Shown here piece by piece: positions 1 to 8,532 of a stretch of 64,000 bases of DNA. The stretch's first letter is position 1, and each line of letters begins with the position of its first letter. The notes beneath the pieces are model-generated. The model did no database searches, was not told where the DNA came from, and saw only the letters and a list, made by a program, of their open reading frames with translations. The DNA comes from JANQMY01 sp965227095 (GTDB lineage: Bacteria; Pseudomonadota; Alphaproteobacteria; JANQMY01): positions 1,178,001 through 1,242,000 of the forward strand of contig CBDDFL010000002.1 of NCBI GenBank assembly GCA_965227095.1, written 5' to 3'. The position numbers were made by a program, and so were the translations under genes.

Positions 1-263
1 GCAAACACCATAAATTTGATTTCGCAATCACCGGAAATGGACAGCCGAAAACACTGATTGATGCCGTCGCTCCATTCCACATTTCTATCGCGTCAAAGTA
101 TGTTGCTTTCGCGGACCTCCAGTCAGGGCCAGAACTGGATGGCTATGTGGTCTATGACAACAACATAGAAGACTCAGATAAAGCACTGCTCCAACAGGTT
201 GCTCAGGTCGTACCCTTGTCCGGCTTTGACAAAACAGCGACACGTCTGGCGCGAGCAGATTAG
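1..263 (+). CDS. Unknown protein, C-terminal part only
   Basis: An open frame enters from the left edge and stops at TAG 261-263, giving the last 86 residues of a protein. The visible part is soluble-looking, with no membrane segment and no motif I recognise; it includes the stretches ASKYVAFADLQ and ELDGYVVYDNN and ends RLARAD. Codon use looks like a real gene. The start and most of the protein lie outside the window, so no function is assigned. It runs in the same direction as recA but is separated from it by about 200 bases containing an operator-like palindrome. Confidence 0.6.
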   Translation, partial: KHHKFDFAITGNGQPKTLIDAVAPFHISIASKYVAFADLQSGPELDGYVVYDNNIEDSDKALLQQVAQVVPLSGFDKTATRLARAD

Positions 264-302
264 TCCCCTGGGTGATTCCCTCGGGCGCCGGTGACGTCAG
301 GC

Positions 303-320
303 TTTGCAACGCGTTGCAAA
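303..320. promoter_or_regulatory. Perfect 18-base palindrome upstream of recA
   Basis: Bases 303-320 read TTTGCAACGCGTTGCAAA, a perfect inverted repeat centred on CG. There is no T-run after it, so it is not an ordinary terminator. Length, A/T-rich flanks and central CG resemble operators of LacI-family repressors, but no such regulator is in the window. It lies 40 bases after the stop of the left-edge gene and about 140 bases before recA. The operator role is inferred from symmetry only. Confidence 0.4.
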
Positions 321-384
321 TTACCGGAACAAATAAAAAACATGGTCCCAATAGACAAATAAATACAATGCCTTAAAAAGGCGG

Positions 385-413
385 TTGCCAAGCGGAACAA
401 AACATGTACATTG
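385..413 (+). promoter_or_regulatory. Candidate SOS-controlled recA promoter
   Basis: GAAC-N7-GTAC at 395-409 is one base away from the alphaproteobacterial LexA box GAAC-N7-GAAC. A -35-like TTGCCA (385-390) and a weak -10-like sequence around 407-413 overlap the box, so LexA would block the polymerase. The recA start is 51 bases downstream. Alphaproteobacterial recA is normally LexA-controlled, which supports the call; the single mismatch and weak -10 limit it. Confidence 0.45.
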
Positions 414-460
414 CGTTCATTGCATCGATTCAACCGCTGTGAAATAAGAGGGTCCGGCTC

Positions 461-1564
461 ATGTCGAAGAATGTCGTCAAACTCCACGAAAGCGATTCCA
501 TGGACAAGAAAAAGGCCCTAGACGCGGCGCTCAGCCAGATCGAACGGGCATTCGGTAAGGGCTCCGTCATGAAATTGGGTGGTGCCGAAAGCGTCGTAGA
601 AATTGAGTCCATTCCCACGGGATCTCTGGGCCTGGATATCGCCCTGGGGATTGGCGGCCTGCCGCGTGGCCGGGTGATTGAAGTCTATGGGCCGGAATCT
701 TCCGGTAAAACCACCTTGGCGCTGCATTGTGTGGCGGAAGCCCAGAAAAAGGGCGGCATTTGCGCCTTTGTGGATGCGGAACACGCGCTCGACCCGATCT
801 ATGCCCGCAAGCTGGGTGTAGATATCAACGAATTACTGATTTCTCAGCCGGATACAGGCGAACAGGCCCTTGAAATCACGGACACGCTGGTCCGCTCCGG
901 CGCTTGTGACGTGGTGGTTGTGGACTCGGTGGCGGCCTTGACCCCGCGCGCGGAACTGGAAGGCGAAATGGGCGATCAATTGCCTGGTCTTCAGGCCCGC
1001 TTGATGAGCCAGGCCTTACGTAAGCTTACGGGTTCCATCTCCCGCTCCAACTGCATGGTGATCTTCATCAACCAGATCCGCATGAAGATCGGTGTGATGT
1101 TCGGCAACCCGGAAACCACCACGGGCGGCAACGCGCTGAAGTTTTATTCCTCTGTGCGTTTGGATATTCGGCGCATCGGGGCGATCAAAGATAAAGACGA
1201 AGTGGTCGGTAACCAGACCCGCGTAAAAGTGGTCAAGAACAAAGTGGCGCCACCCTTCAAGATGGTCGAATTCGACATCATGTATGGGGAAGGCATCTCT
1301 AAAACCGGTGAATTGCTTGACTTAGGCGTCAAAGCTGGGGTGATCGAAAAATCCGGTGCGTGGTATTCCCATGACAGCCAGCGCATCGGTCAGGGGCGGG
1401 AGAATGCGAAGACATTCCTCGCCGAAAATCCTGACATTGCCTCCACCATCGAACGCGCCGTCCGCGAAAATGCGGGCCTCGTGGTCGCGGATCTGCCGCC
1501 GGGTGAAGCCGAAAAGGCGGAAAAAGACGACGAAGATAACGACGACATGCTGAAAGAGGCGTAA
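461..1564 (+). CDS. recA: RecA recombinase
   Basis: RecA forms filaments on single-stranded DNA, drives strand exchange and triggers LexA self-cleavage. The 367-residue product has normal family length. Walker A GPESSGKTT is at residues 77-85, the Walker B segment VVVVDSVAALTP follows, and loop L2 has the NPETTTGGNALKFYSS signature. The tail is acidic, as usual. The start at 461 gives the short N-terminal lead-in common in alphaproteobacteria (MSKNVVKL before MDKKKALDAALSQIERAFGKG); an internal ATG at residue 14 is possible but less likely. It is followed by its own terminator. Confidence 0.98.
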   Translation: MSKNVVKLHESDSMDKKKALDAALSQIERAFGKGSVMKLGGAESVVEIESIPTGSLGLDIALGIGGLPRGRVIEVYGPESSGKTTLALHCVAEAQKKGGICAFVDAEHALDPIYARKLGVDINELLISQPDTGEQALEITDTLVRSGACDVVVVDSVAALTPRAELEGEMGDQLPGLQARLMSQALRKLTGSISRSNCMVIFINQIRMKIGVMFGNPETTTGGNALKFYSSVRLDIRRIGAIKDKDEVVGNQTRVKVVKNKVAPPFKMVEFDIMYGEGISKTGELLDLGVKAGVIEKSGAWYSHDSQRIGQGRENAKTFLAENPDIASTIERAVRENAGLVVADLPPGEAEKAEKDDEDNDDMLKEA

Positions 1565-1616
1565 CCCGCCTCTCAGCCAACTGCCAATCCAAGAACCCTT
1601 GTGCCCCTGCACCATA

Positions 1617-1646
1617 GGCGCTGCTGCGTATCGCGGCGCCTTTTTT
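1617..1646 (+). terminator. recA terminator
   Basis: GGCGC (1617-1621) pairs with GCGCC (1636-1640), with extra GCG/CGC pairing inside, and six T residues (1641-1646) follow at once. It lies about 50 bases after the recA stop in the right orientation for a Rho-independent terminator. Confidence 0.7.
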
Positions 1647-1734
1647 ATTTGCGCGCCGCTATCCCCAAAAACCGCGGGCACTTTTTGGCACGGCGCGGCT
1701 CTTTGGTTTGTGGATTTTCCCGCCTCTTCCGGTC

Positions 1735-1765
1735 GTCATCCTCGCGCCGGCGGCGCGGGGATCCA
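1735..1765. repeat. Palindromic intergenic repeat, copy A
   Basis: It begins GTCATCC, has a GC-rich hairpin core (GCGCCGGCGGCGC) and ends GGGGATCCA. The same outline, GTCATCC..GGATCC(A), recurs at 1957-1986 in the opposite orientation. It resembles the REP-like elements scattered between alphaproteobacterial genes. Confidence 0.6.
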
Positions 1766-1956
1766 GATCTGGCTCTCGGTATATATGAACCTCAGACCTG
1801 GATTACCGGGGCGTGCGGCCTGGACGGCCGCTTACCGGGTAATAACGTTGTTTGAGATGAGCAAGAACGCGGCGCGCCAGCCTCTGCGACGCCGGGGATC
1901 CACTCTCAAATCGCCGCGTCGATGCGGTTCAATTCCTGTCCAAGCTGCGCTGTGGA

Positions 1957-1986
1957 TTGGATCCCCGCCCATTGGCGGGGATGACG
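1957..1986. repeat. Palindromic intergenic repeat, copy B (inverted)
   Basis: TTGGATCCCCGCC then ATT then GGCGGGGATGACG forms a hairpin with CCCCGCC/GGCGGGG arms. It is in inverted orientation relative to copy A, so the two bracket about 190 bases of non-coding DNA. Confidence 0.6.
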
Positions 1987-2029
1987 ATGGCGAGCGCGGA
2001 TCGGCGAGTGTGCTGTTCTATTCCCCGGT

Positions 2030-2056
2030 GTCATCCCGCATCAGGTGCGGGATGAC
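2030..2056. repeat. Palindromic intergenic repeat, copy C
   Basis: GTCATCCCGCA and TGCGGGATGAC form a perfect 11-base-pair stem with loop TCAGG. A near-identical hairpin with loop TCGGG lies at 19105-19128, 17 kb away, which shows a dispersed family. Confidence 0.7.
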
Positions 2057-2264
2057 GGTTGCAGGGGTGGAAACACGCGACCCACTGAGAAAGGCCTGTG
2101 TTCATTCTGAAAAGCCGCGAATATGCTGGGCTGACCCCGCATCAGTCTGCTGGACAAAACGCCGAGTCCCCAGGTAAAAGCGCTAGTTGATGCCAGGTGC
2201 GCGGTTGGTGCCTGCTGCCCATGGCCTCAGTGATTTCGGCACGCAGAAGCGGTATATCTCACCC

Positions 2265-4931
2265 ATGTCTACTTTGAATGAAATTCGCGCAGCCTTTCTC
2301 AAATTCTTTGAGGACCAAGGTCATGCTGTCGTGCCGTCCGGGTCTCTTGTCCCGAAAAACGATCCCACCCTGTTGTTCACCAATGCGGGCATGGTGCCGT
2401 TTAAAAACGTCTTCACGGGCCATGAGAAGCGCGATTATGTGCGCGCCACATCGTCCCAGAAATGTGTGCGCGCGGGCGGTAAACACAATGACCTTGACAA
2501 TGTGGGCTATACCGCACGCCACCACACTTTCTTTGAAATGTTGGGTAACTTTTCCTTTGGCGATTATTTCAAGGAAGGCGCCATTGACTATGCCTGGCGT
2601 TTGATCACGAAGGACTACGACATCTCGCCGGACCGCCTGCTGGTCACGGTCTTCGCGGAAGATGACGAAGCCTTCGACATTTGGAAAAAAATCACCGGCT
2701 TCGACGACAGCAAGATCATCCGCATACCTACATCGGACAATTTCTGGTCCATGGGGGAAACTGGGCCTTGTGGTCCGTGTTCGGAGATTTTCTTTGACCA
2801 CGGTGAGCACATTCACGGCGGACCTCCCGGCAGCCCCGATGAGGATGGCGATCGTTTTGTGGAAATTTGGAACTTGGTGTTCATGCAATATGACCAGGTT
2901 ACCAAAGAAGAACGCCAAAACCTGCCAAAGCCGTCCATCGACACGGGCATGGGTCTGGAACGCATTGCGGCGGTGTTGCAGGGCGTGCACGATAATTACG
3001 ACACGGACCTCTTCAAAAACATCATTCGCGCGTCGGAAGAAGCCGCCGGCGTCGATCCGCAAGATCAGCACAAGGTGAGCCACCGGGTGATTGCGGATCA
3101 TTTACGGTCGTCCAGTTTCCTGATCGCAGACGGCGTTCTGCCGGCCAATGAAGGGCGTGGGTATGTCTTACGGCGGATCATGCGCCGCGCCATGCGTCAT
3201 GCCCATTTGATCGGGACGCCCGACCCACTGCTGCACCGCCTGGTGCCCACACTGGTGGGCAACATGGGGGCGGCCTTCCCGGAACTGCAGCGGGCAGAGG
3301 CGTTGATCTCTGAAACGCTCAAGCTTGAAGAAGAACGCTTCCGTCAAACGCTCGAACGCGGCCTCAAGCTGTTGGATGAAACCGCGGCGGATCTGAAACA
3401 AGGCGACAGCCTTGATGGGGAACTCGCCTTCAAACTTTACGACACCTATGGCTTTCCGCTCGACCTGACGGAAGATGCGTTGCGCAATCGCGGCATTGGC
3501 GTCGACACCGATGGCTTCAATGCCGCCATGGAACGCCAGCGCGCCGAAGCCCGCGCGGCCTGGGCCGGGTCCGGTGAAACGGCCGATGAAACTTATTGGT
3601 TCGATGTGCGCAGCGAACATGGGGCCACGGAATTCCTGGGCTACACCGCCACGGAAGCCGAAGGTCAGATCGTGGCGCTCAGTGCCGATGGTGCTCTGGT
3701 CGATAAGATCGATGCGGGTACGGAAGCGAAAATCGCCACCAACCAAACCCCGTTCTATGGAGAATCCGGCGGTCAATGCGGCGACACCGGCGTTATTCGT
3801 GGAAATGACGGCGCGGAATTTGTCGTCACCGACACACGCAAAGCCGCCGGCGATTTGCACATTCACGTGGGCAAGGTCACATCCGGCACCTTTTCGGTGA
3901 ACGATGTGGTGTTCCAAGAAGTGGACAATGGCCGCCGCGCCCATACGCGCAGCAATCACTCCGCGACACACTTGTTGCATGCGGCCTTGCGCCATGCGCT
4001 GGGCGATCACGTCACGCAAAAGGGCTCTTATGTGGGGCCCGACCGCTTGCGCTTTGACTTCAGCCATCAAAAGGCCATGACGGCGGAAGAACTGCAAGCC
4101 GTGGAAGACGAAGTGAACCGTGTCATTCTGCAAAACGGTGAAGTGGAAACGCGCCTCATGCAGCCCGACGATGCCATCAAGGCAGGTGCCATGGCCCTGT
4201 TCGGGGAAAAATATGGCGAGGAAGTTCGTGTGCTGACCATGGGCGATGATCTGGCCGATGCCTCCAAGCCCTATTCGGTGGAACTGTGCGGCGGCACCCA
4301 TGTGGACCGCGTGGGCAACATCGCCCTGTTCAAGATCATCACCGAAAGTGCTGTGTCTTCCGGCGTACGCCGCATTGAAGCGGTGACGGGGGAGGGCGCG
4401 CGGGCGTTCTACGAATCCATGTTGGGCTATGGGCGCGATGCCGCGGCCATTCTGAAGTCCACACCGGCGGATCTACCCACGCGCGTTGCAGCCCTGTTGG
4501 ACGAACGCAAAAAACTTGAAAAAGAATTGGCAGAGGCGCGCAAGGCGCTTGCCTTGGGGGGCGGCAGCGGCCCGGCGGAAGAGGTGGAAGAAATCGGCGA
4601 CATCAAAATCATCGCGCGCGTGGTCGATGGGGCCATCCCAAAAGAACTGCGCGGCCTGATCGACGACGCCAAGAAGAAATTGGGTTCCGGCGTGGTCGCG
4701 CTGGCGTGCGCTAATGAGGGCAAGGCGGCGCTGGCGGTGGGAGTTACCGACGACCTCAAAGACAAGATCAGCGCCGTGGACCTTGTGCGCGCCGGTGTCG
4801 GCTTTGTGGGCGGCAAAGGCGGTGGCGGACGGCCGGACATGGCCCAAGCAGGCGGACCGGACGGCGACAAAGTAGACGACGCCTTAAACGGCATTAAAGA
4901 GGCGCTGCGCAATCAGCTCGCACCGGCTTGA
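2265..4931 (+). CDS. alaS: Alanine--tRNA ligase
   Basis: AlaRS charges tRNA-Ala and edits Ser/Gly mischarging. The 888-residue product is full length: a class II catalytic core from the conserved start STLNEIRAAFLKFFEDQGH, the editing domain with the metal-site motif HSATH, a second editing signature CGGTHV, and a C-terminal C-Ala domain with GGGGRPDMAQAGG. The frame is open 26 codons further upstream, but family alignment places the start at ATG 2265. Its stop overlaps the TTG start of the next gene (TTGA), implying translational coupling to the ion channel. Confidence 0.97.
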   Translation: MSTLNEIRAAFLKFFEDQGHAVVPSGSLVPKNDPTLLFTNAGMVPFKNVFTGHEKRDYVRATSSQKCVRAGGKHNDLDNVGYTARHHTFFEMLGNFSFGDYFKEGAIDYAWRLITKDYDISPDRLLVTVFAEDDEAFDIWKKITGFDDSKIIRIPTSDNFWSMGETGPCGPCSEIFFDHGEHIHGGPPGSPDEDGDRFVEIWNLVFMQYDQVTKEERQNLPKPSIDTGMGLERIAAVLQGVHDNYDTDLFKNIIRASEEAAGVDPQDQHKVSHRVIADHLRSSSFLIADGVLPANEGRGYVLRRIMRRAMRHAHLIGTPDPLLHRLVPTLVGNMGAAFPELQRAEALISETLKLEEERFRQTLERGLKLLDETAADLKQGDSLDGELAFKLYDTYGFPLDLTEDALRNRGIGVDTDGFNAAMERQRAEARAAWAGSGETADETYWFDVRSEHGATEFLGYTATEAEGQIVALSADGALVDKIDAGTEAKIATNQTPFYGESGGQCGDTGVIRGNDGAEFVVTDTRKAAGDLHIHVGKVTSGTFSVNDVVFQEVDNGRRAHTRSNHSATHLLHAALRHALGDHVTQKGSYVGPDRLRFDFSHQKAMTAEELQAVEDEVNRVILQNGEVETRLMQPDDAIKAGAMALFGEKYGEEVRVLTMGDDLADASKPYSVELCGGTHVDRVGNIALFKIITESAVSSGVRRIEAVTGEGARAFYESMLGYGRDAAAILKSTPADLPTRVAALLDERKKLEKELAEARKALALGGGSGPAEEVEEIGDIKIIARVVDGAIPKELRGLIDDAKKKLGSGVVALACANEGKAALAVGVTDDLKDKISAVDLVRAGVGFVGGKGGGGRPDMAQAGGPDGDKVDDALNGIKEALRNQLAPA

Positions 4932-6139
4932 CGGACACGGCCCACCAGTCAAAACCCCTTAAAGACCGCCTGTTCACCATTTTAGAAGCGGGCAAAACGG
5001 AAGACCGTGAAAGCGTGCTGTTTGATGCCTTCATGGTGACGCTTATTCTGGCGAATGCGGTTGCGTTTTCCGCCGAAACCGTCGACGAAATTTATACGGC
5101 TTATGGACCGCATCTCGAACTGTTCAATGTGGTTTCCGTTTTCATCTTTACGGTCGAATATGGTTTGCGACTGTGGGTGTGCACCAATCATGCGCCGCTG
5201 AAGCGCTACCATCCGGTCACGGCACGGCTGCGCTTTGCGACCAATCCGGCCATGATTGTCGATTTGCTGGCAATCTTGCCGTTCTATCTGTCGTTTCTGT
5301 TCGCGATGGATTTGCGGGTGCTGCGCCTGTTCCGATTGGTACGTCTGTTAAAGCTCGCACGCTTCTCGCCCGCATTGGTCACCTTGCGCAATGTGTTTGT
5401 GGAAGAACGCCGCGCGCTGGCCGGTGCGTTGGTGGTGATGATGTCCCTATTGCTGATTTCATCCACGCTGATGTATTTCGCGGAACAAGATGCGCAACCG
5501 GAGGCCTTCGGCAGCGTGCCCGCCGCCATGTGGTGGGCGCTCGCGACGCTCACAACAGTGGGCTATGGCGATGTGGTGCCCATCACCACTTTCGGAAAAC
5601 TTTTGGGCGCGCTGGTGATGGTGATGGGCCTTGGCATGTTCGCGTTGCCCATTGGCATCATCGCCACGGGCTATGTGAACGAGGCCCATCGGCGCGAATT
5701 CGTCGTCACATGGGGCATGGTGGCGCGTGTGCCGCTGTTTTCCAAACTGGATGCGTTGGAGATTGCCGAGATCACGCGCATTCTGGAATCGCGCGTCGTG
5801 CCCGAAGGTGAAATCATCGTGCGTTCGGGCGACACAGCCGAACGGCTCTATTTCATTTCATCCGGTGAAGTGGATGTGCGTTTTAAAGGAAAAACGATCA
5901 AGCTTGTGGATGGTGATTTTTTTGGCGAGATCGCGCTGATTAAAGAAACCACGCATCTTGCCGACATTGTGGCCTGCACCCGCTGCAACTTGCTGCTCAT
6001 CGAATCGGATTCTTTTGCGGGCCTAATGCGCCGCAATCAGGAACTGCATGACGCGGTGATCGCGGTCGCTGACGAACGGCTCGAACTCGCCAATCTCAGT
6101 GAGACCGGCGATCCCGCCATCGAACAAAAGAATGAGTAG
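4928..6139 (+). CDS. Voltage-sensor-type K+ channel with cyclic-nucleotide-binding domain
   Basis: This six-helix inner-membrane channel has S1 near residues 30-50, an S4 with regularly spaced Arg/Lys (R130, R133, R136, R139, K142, R145), and the pore filter TTVGYGD at 209-215, which marks K+ selectivity. Residues about 265-385 form a cNMP-binding fold with FFGEIAL at 331-337. The layout matches bacterial channels of the MloK1 type. In those channels an arginine follows the FGE motif to hold the cyclic phosphate; here the segment reads KETTHLADIVA, with His343 at that place, so ligand binding may be lost or changed. The TTG start overlaps the alaS stop by four bases. Confidence 0.88.
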   Translation: MTDTAHQSKPLKDRLFTILEAGKTEDRESVLFDAFMVTLILANAVAFSAETVDEIYTAYGPHLELFNVVSVFIFTVEYGLRLWVCTNHAPLKRYHPVTARLRFATNPAMIVDLLAILPFYLSFLFAMDLRVLRLFRLVRLLKLARFSPALVTLRNVFVEERRALAGALVVMMSLLLISSTLMYFAEQDAQPEAFGSVPAAMWWALATLTTVGYGDVVPITTFGKLLGALVMVMGLGMFALPIGIIATGYVNEAHRREFVVTWGMVARVPLFSKLDALEIAEITRILESRVVPEGEIIVRSGDTAERLYFISSGEVDVRFKGKTIKLVDGDFFGEIALIKETTHLADIVACTRCNLLLIESDSFAGLMRRNQELHDAVIAVADERLELANLSETGDPAIEQKNE

Positions 6140-6153
6140 TGTTCCCCGCGTGC

Positions 6154-7368
6154 TCAGCCCATGGCCTTTTGCAGGTTCTCGTCCACCTTGTCGAGGAAGC
6201 CGGTGGTTGAGAGCCATTTTTGTTCAGAGCCAACCAACAGCGCCAAGTCTTTGGTCATGTAGCCGCTTTCCACGGTGCTGACGCACACTTTCTCAAGCGT
6301 CTCCGCGAAATTCGCAAGCTGCGGGTTGTCGTCCAGCTTCGCGCGGTGGGCAAGACCCCGTGTCCAGGCAAAGATCGACGCAATGGAATTGGTGGACGTT
6401 TCTTCGCCCCGCTGATGCGCACGGTAGTGGCGCGTGACCGTGCCGTGGGCGGCTTCTGATTCAACCGTGCGGCCGTCAGGAGACCGCAACACACTGGTCA
6501 TGAGGCCAAGCGATCCGAAGCCTTGGGCAACGGTGTCGGACTGCACGTCGCCATCATAGTTCTTACAGGCCCAGATAAATTCGCCGTTCCACTTCAACGC
6601 CGCCGCAACCATGTCGTCGATCAAACGGTGTTCGTAATGAATGCCTTTTGCTTCGAACTGTTCTTTAAACTCCGTGTCGAAAACTTCCTGGAACAGATCT
6701 TTGAAGCGGCCGTCATAGGCTTTGAGAATGGTGTTCTTGGTCGACATGTAAACCGGCCATCCGCGATCGAGGCCGAAGCTCATGCTGGCGCGCGCGAAGT
6801 CACGAATGGAGTCATCAAGATTGTACATGCCCATGGCGACGCCGCCGCCGGGGAAATCAAACACGTCGAATTCCATTACCTCGCCGCCATCCGCCGGCGT
6901 GAAGGTCATGGTCAATTTGCCTTTGCCCGGCACAACGAAATCGGTCGCGCGATATTGGTCGCCAAACGCGTGGCGCCCGATCACAATCGGCGCTGTCCAC
7001 CCGGGCACCAATCGCGGCACGTTGCGGCAAATAATCGGTTCGCGGAAGACGGTACCCCCCAGAATATTCCGGATCGTTCCGTTGGGGGACCGCCACATCT
7101 TTTTGAGGCCAAATTCTTCGACGCGCGCTTCATCCGGTGTGATGGTCGCGCATTTGACGCCGACACCATATTGTTTGATCGCTTCGGCACAATCGATCGT
7201 TATCTGATCGTCGGTTTCGTCGCGCGATTCAATGCCTAGATCGTAATATTTAAGATCGATATCCAAATAGGGGTGAATGAACTTCTTTTTGATGAGGTCC
7301 CAGATAATCCGAGTCATCTCGTCGCCGTCGAGTTCGACAACTGGGTTTTCCACTTTAATTTTGCTCAT
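6154..7368 (-). CDS. icd: NADP-dependent isocitrate dehydrogenase
   Basis: It oxidises isocitrate to 2-oxoglutarate and CO2 in the TCA cycle, making NADPH. The 404-residue sequence belongs to the homodimeric, eukaryote-like class of IDH common in alphaproteobacteria rather than the E. coli type. Evidence includes the start KVENPVVELDGDEMTRIIW, the substrate loop SPNGTIRNILGGTVFREPI and the metal/NADP region EAAHGTVTRHYRAHQRGEETSTNSIASIFAWTRGL. It converges on the channel gene with only 14 bases between stops and is divergent from trmJ. Confidence 0.96.
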   Translation of the reverse strand: MSKIKVENPVVELDGDEMTRIIWDLIKKKFIHPYLDIDLKYYDLGIESRDETDDQITIDCAEAIKQYGVGVKCATITPDEARVEEFGLKKMWRSPNGTIRNILGGTVFREPIICRNVPRLVPGWTAPIVIGRHAFGDQYRATDFVVPGKGKLTMTFTPADGGEVMEFDVFDFPGGGVAMGMYNLDDSIRDFARASMSFGLDRGWPVYMSTKNTILKAYDGRFKDLFQEVFDTEFKEQFEAKGIHYEHRLIDDMVAAALKWNGEFIWACKNYDGDVQSDTVAQGFGSLGLMTSVLRSPDGRTVESEAAHGTVTRHYRAHQRGEETSTNSIASIFAWTRGLAHRAKLDDNPQLANFAETLEKVCVSTVESGYMTKDLALLVGSEQKWLSTTGFLDKVDENLQKAMG

Positions 7369-7533
7369 GAAAGGGCCTCACAAAGCTGATCCGTCATTGA
7401 TGTCCATTTTGTACCGCAGAATCTGGTACGTGGGGAGAGATTCACCCTATAGCACCGTAAAAGACTTGGTAAAAGACCGGGGACCATGAAGGGTTATAGG
7501 TTTGTATGAAAAAGCATCAAGGGCGGGTCATTC

Positions 7534-8307
7534 ATGGCCGGAACGGATAGAAGTCTAGAGTCTAAACGGGGGGGTCCGACAATTATATTGGTGGATCCTC
7601 AGATGGGCGAAAATATCGGCGCCACGGCGCGGGCCATGTACAATTTTGGCCTCACGGATTTGCGCATTGTACGGCCGCGCGATGGTTGGCCCAATTCCCG
7701 CGCCATTGCAAATGCATCGGGGGCGACCCTCGTGATTGAGGGCGCTCGCGTCTTTGACACGGTTCCCGATGCCATTGCCGATTTACATCATGTCTTTGCC
7801 GCCACGGCACGGCCGCGCGACATGGTGAAAGAAGTTGTCACCCCTAGGCGTGCCGCCGAACAATTGCAGGAAAACAGGCGAAACAACATACGAAGTGGCA
7901 TTTTACTTGGGGGCGAACGGGCCGGATTGTCGAATGACGATCTTGTCAGCGCAAAAACAATCATCACCATTCCCACAAATCCGTCTTTTGCATCCTTGAA
8001 CCTCGCGCAAGCAGCGTTGTTGATTTCCTATGAGTATTTCGCGCTCGCAGATGACACGCCGGATGCTTTTGTATCGGATTTCGACACGCGGCCTGCAACC
8101 GCGCAGGAAATGAATGGGTTATTTGAGCATTTGGAAAGCGAATTGCTCACGTCTGGTTTTCTGTTTCCGCCCGAAAAAACACCAACCATGAAAAGGAACA
8201 TTAGAAACATGCTTCACCGCGCGAATCTGACGGAACAAGATGTTCGGTCTTTGCGGGGCATGATCGTTTCATTGGCACAGGGACGAACAAACAAGAGCAA
8301 CATGTAA
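7534..8307 (+). CDS. trmJ: tRNA/rRNA 2'-O-methyltransferase, TrmJ type (SPOUT)
   Basis: This SPOUT-fold methyltransferase uses SAM and in this family methylates the ribose of tRNA position 32. The N-terminal motif ILVDPQMGENIGATARAMYNFGL, the central LLGGERAGLSNDD and the knot-forming NPSFASLNLAQAALLISYEY are characteristic. At 257 residues it is of normal length, including the C-terminal helical extension. It lies between icd and rpsD. Substrate position is inferred from the family. Confidence 0.88.
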   Translation: MAGTDRSLESKRGGPTIILVDPQMGENIGATARAMYNFGLTDLRIVRPRDGWPNSRAIANASGATLVIEGARVFDTVPDAIADLHHVFAATARPRDMVKEVVTPRRAAEQLQENRRNNIRSGILLGGERAGLSNDDLVSAKTIITIPTNPSFASLNLAQAALLISYEYFALADDTPDAFVSDFDTRPATAQEMNGLFEHLESELLTSGFLFPPEKTPTMKRNIRNMLHRANLTEQDVRSLRGMIVSLAQGRTNKSNM

Positions 8308-8438
8308 AGTGTTAATGCAGGCCGCAAAACATTGCCGTTAAACCGCACGCAAACGCCGCATTGGGGAGTTGTGTTTTCGCTGCTGGTGCACTTTGTGACG
8401 CATGTTTAGAGTTTTTTCTTGACTTGAGTGTTAAATGT

Positions 8439-8466
8439 TTGACATGCGTTAATTTGTTCGTATATT
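8439..8466 (+). promoter_or_regulatory. Strong sigma-70-type promoter for rpsD
   Basis: TTGACA at 8439-8444 and TATATT at 8461-8466 are separated by 16 bases, one of the best consensus promoters in the window. It predicts a transcript start near 8473 and a 5' leader of about 60 bases before the rpsD ATG. Confidence 0.75.
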
Positions 8467-8479
8467 ACGCGCCTTTTGA

Positions 8480-8512
8480 ACGGGCGGCGATCTCACGGCG
8501 CCCGTCTTTTTT
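8480..8512 (+). terminator. Terminator-like hairpin in the rpsD leader
   Basis: ACGGGCG (8480-8486) pairs with CGCCCGT (8499-8505), with two more pairs inside after a G/G mismatch and a six-base loop, and TTTTTT follows at 8507-8512. It has the form of an intrinsic terminator but lies between the rpsD promoter and the rpsD start 21 bases later. It could attenuate rpsD transcription or be a protein-binding leader element. Confidence 0.6.
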
Positions 8513-8532
8513 AACAGACAATCGGTTCACAA

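Larger units (their letters stand above)
1565..2264. other. Long intergenic gap, recA to alaS
   Basis: This 700-base gap holds the recA terminator and three palindromic repeats of the GTCATCC/GGATCC type described separately. Open frames crossing it translate to low-complexity Arg/Pro/Gly-rich peptides that merely follow the repeats, so I see no gene. No convincing alaS promoter or T-box-like leader could be picked out. Confidence 0.6.

Noticed and set aside
395..409. E. coli-type SOS box
   Set aside because: The CTGT-N8-ACAG form is absent; only the alphaproteobacterial GAAC-N7-type site with one mismatch is kept as a candidate.
1599..2177. Open frame of about 190 codons after recA
   Set aside because: It runs through the recA terminator and three palindromic repeats and gives an Arg/Pro/Gly-rich peptide without family features.
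2259..4301. Long antisense open frames inside alaS
   Set aside because: They mirror the codon pattern of a clear alaS gene; similar shadows lie across purL, icd and korA.
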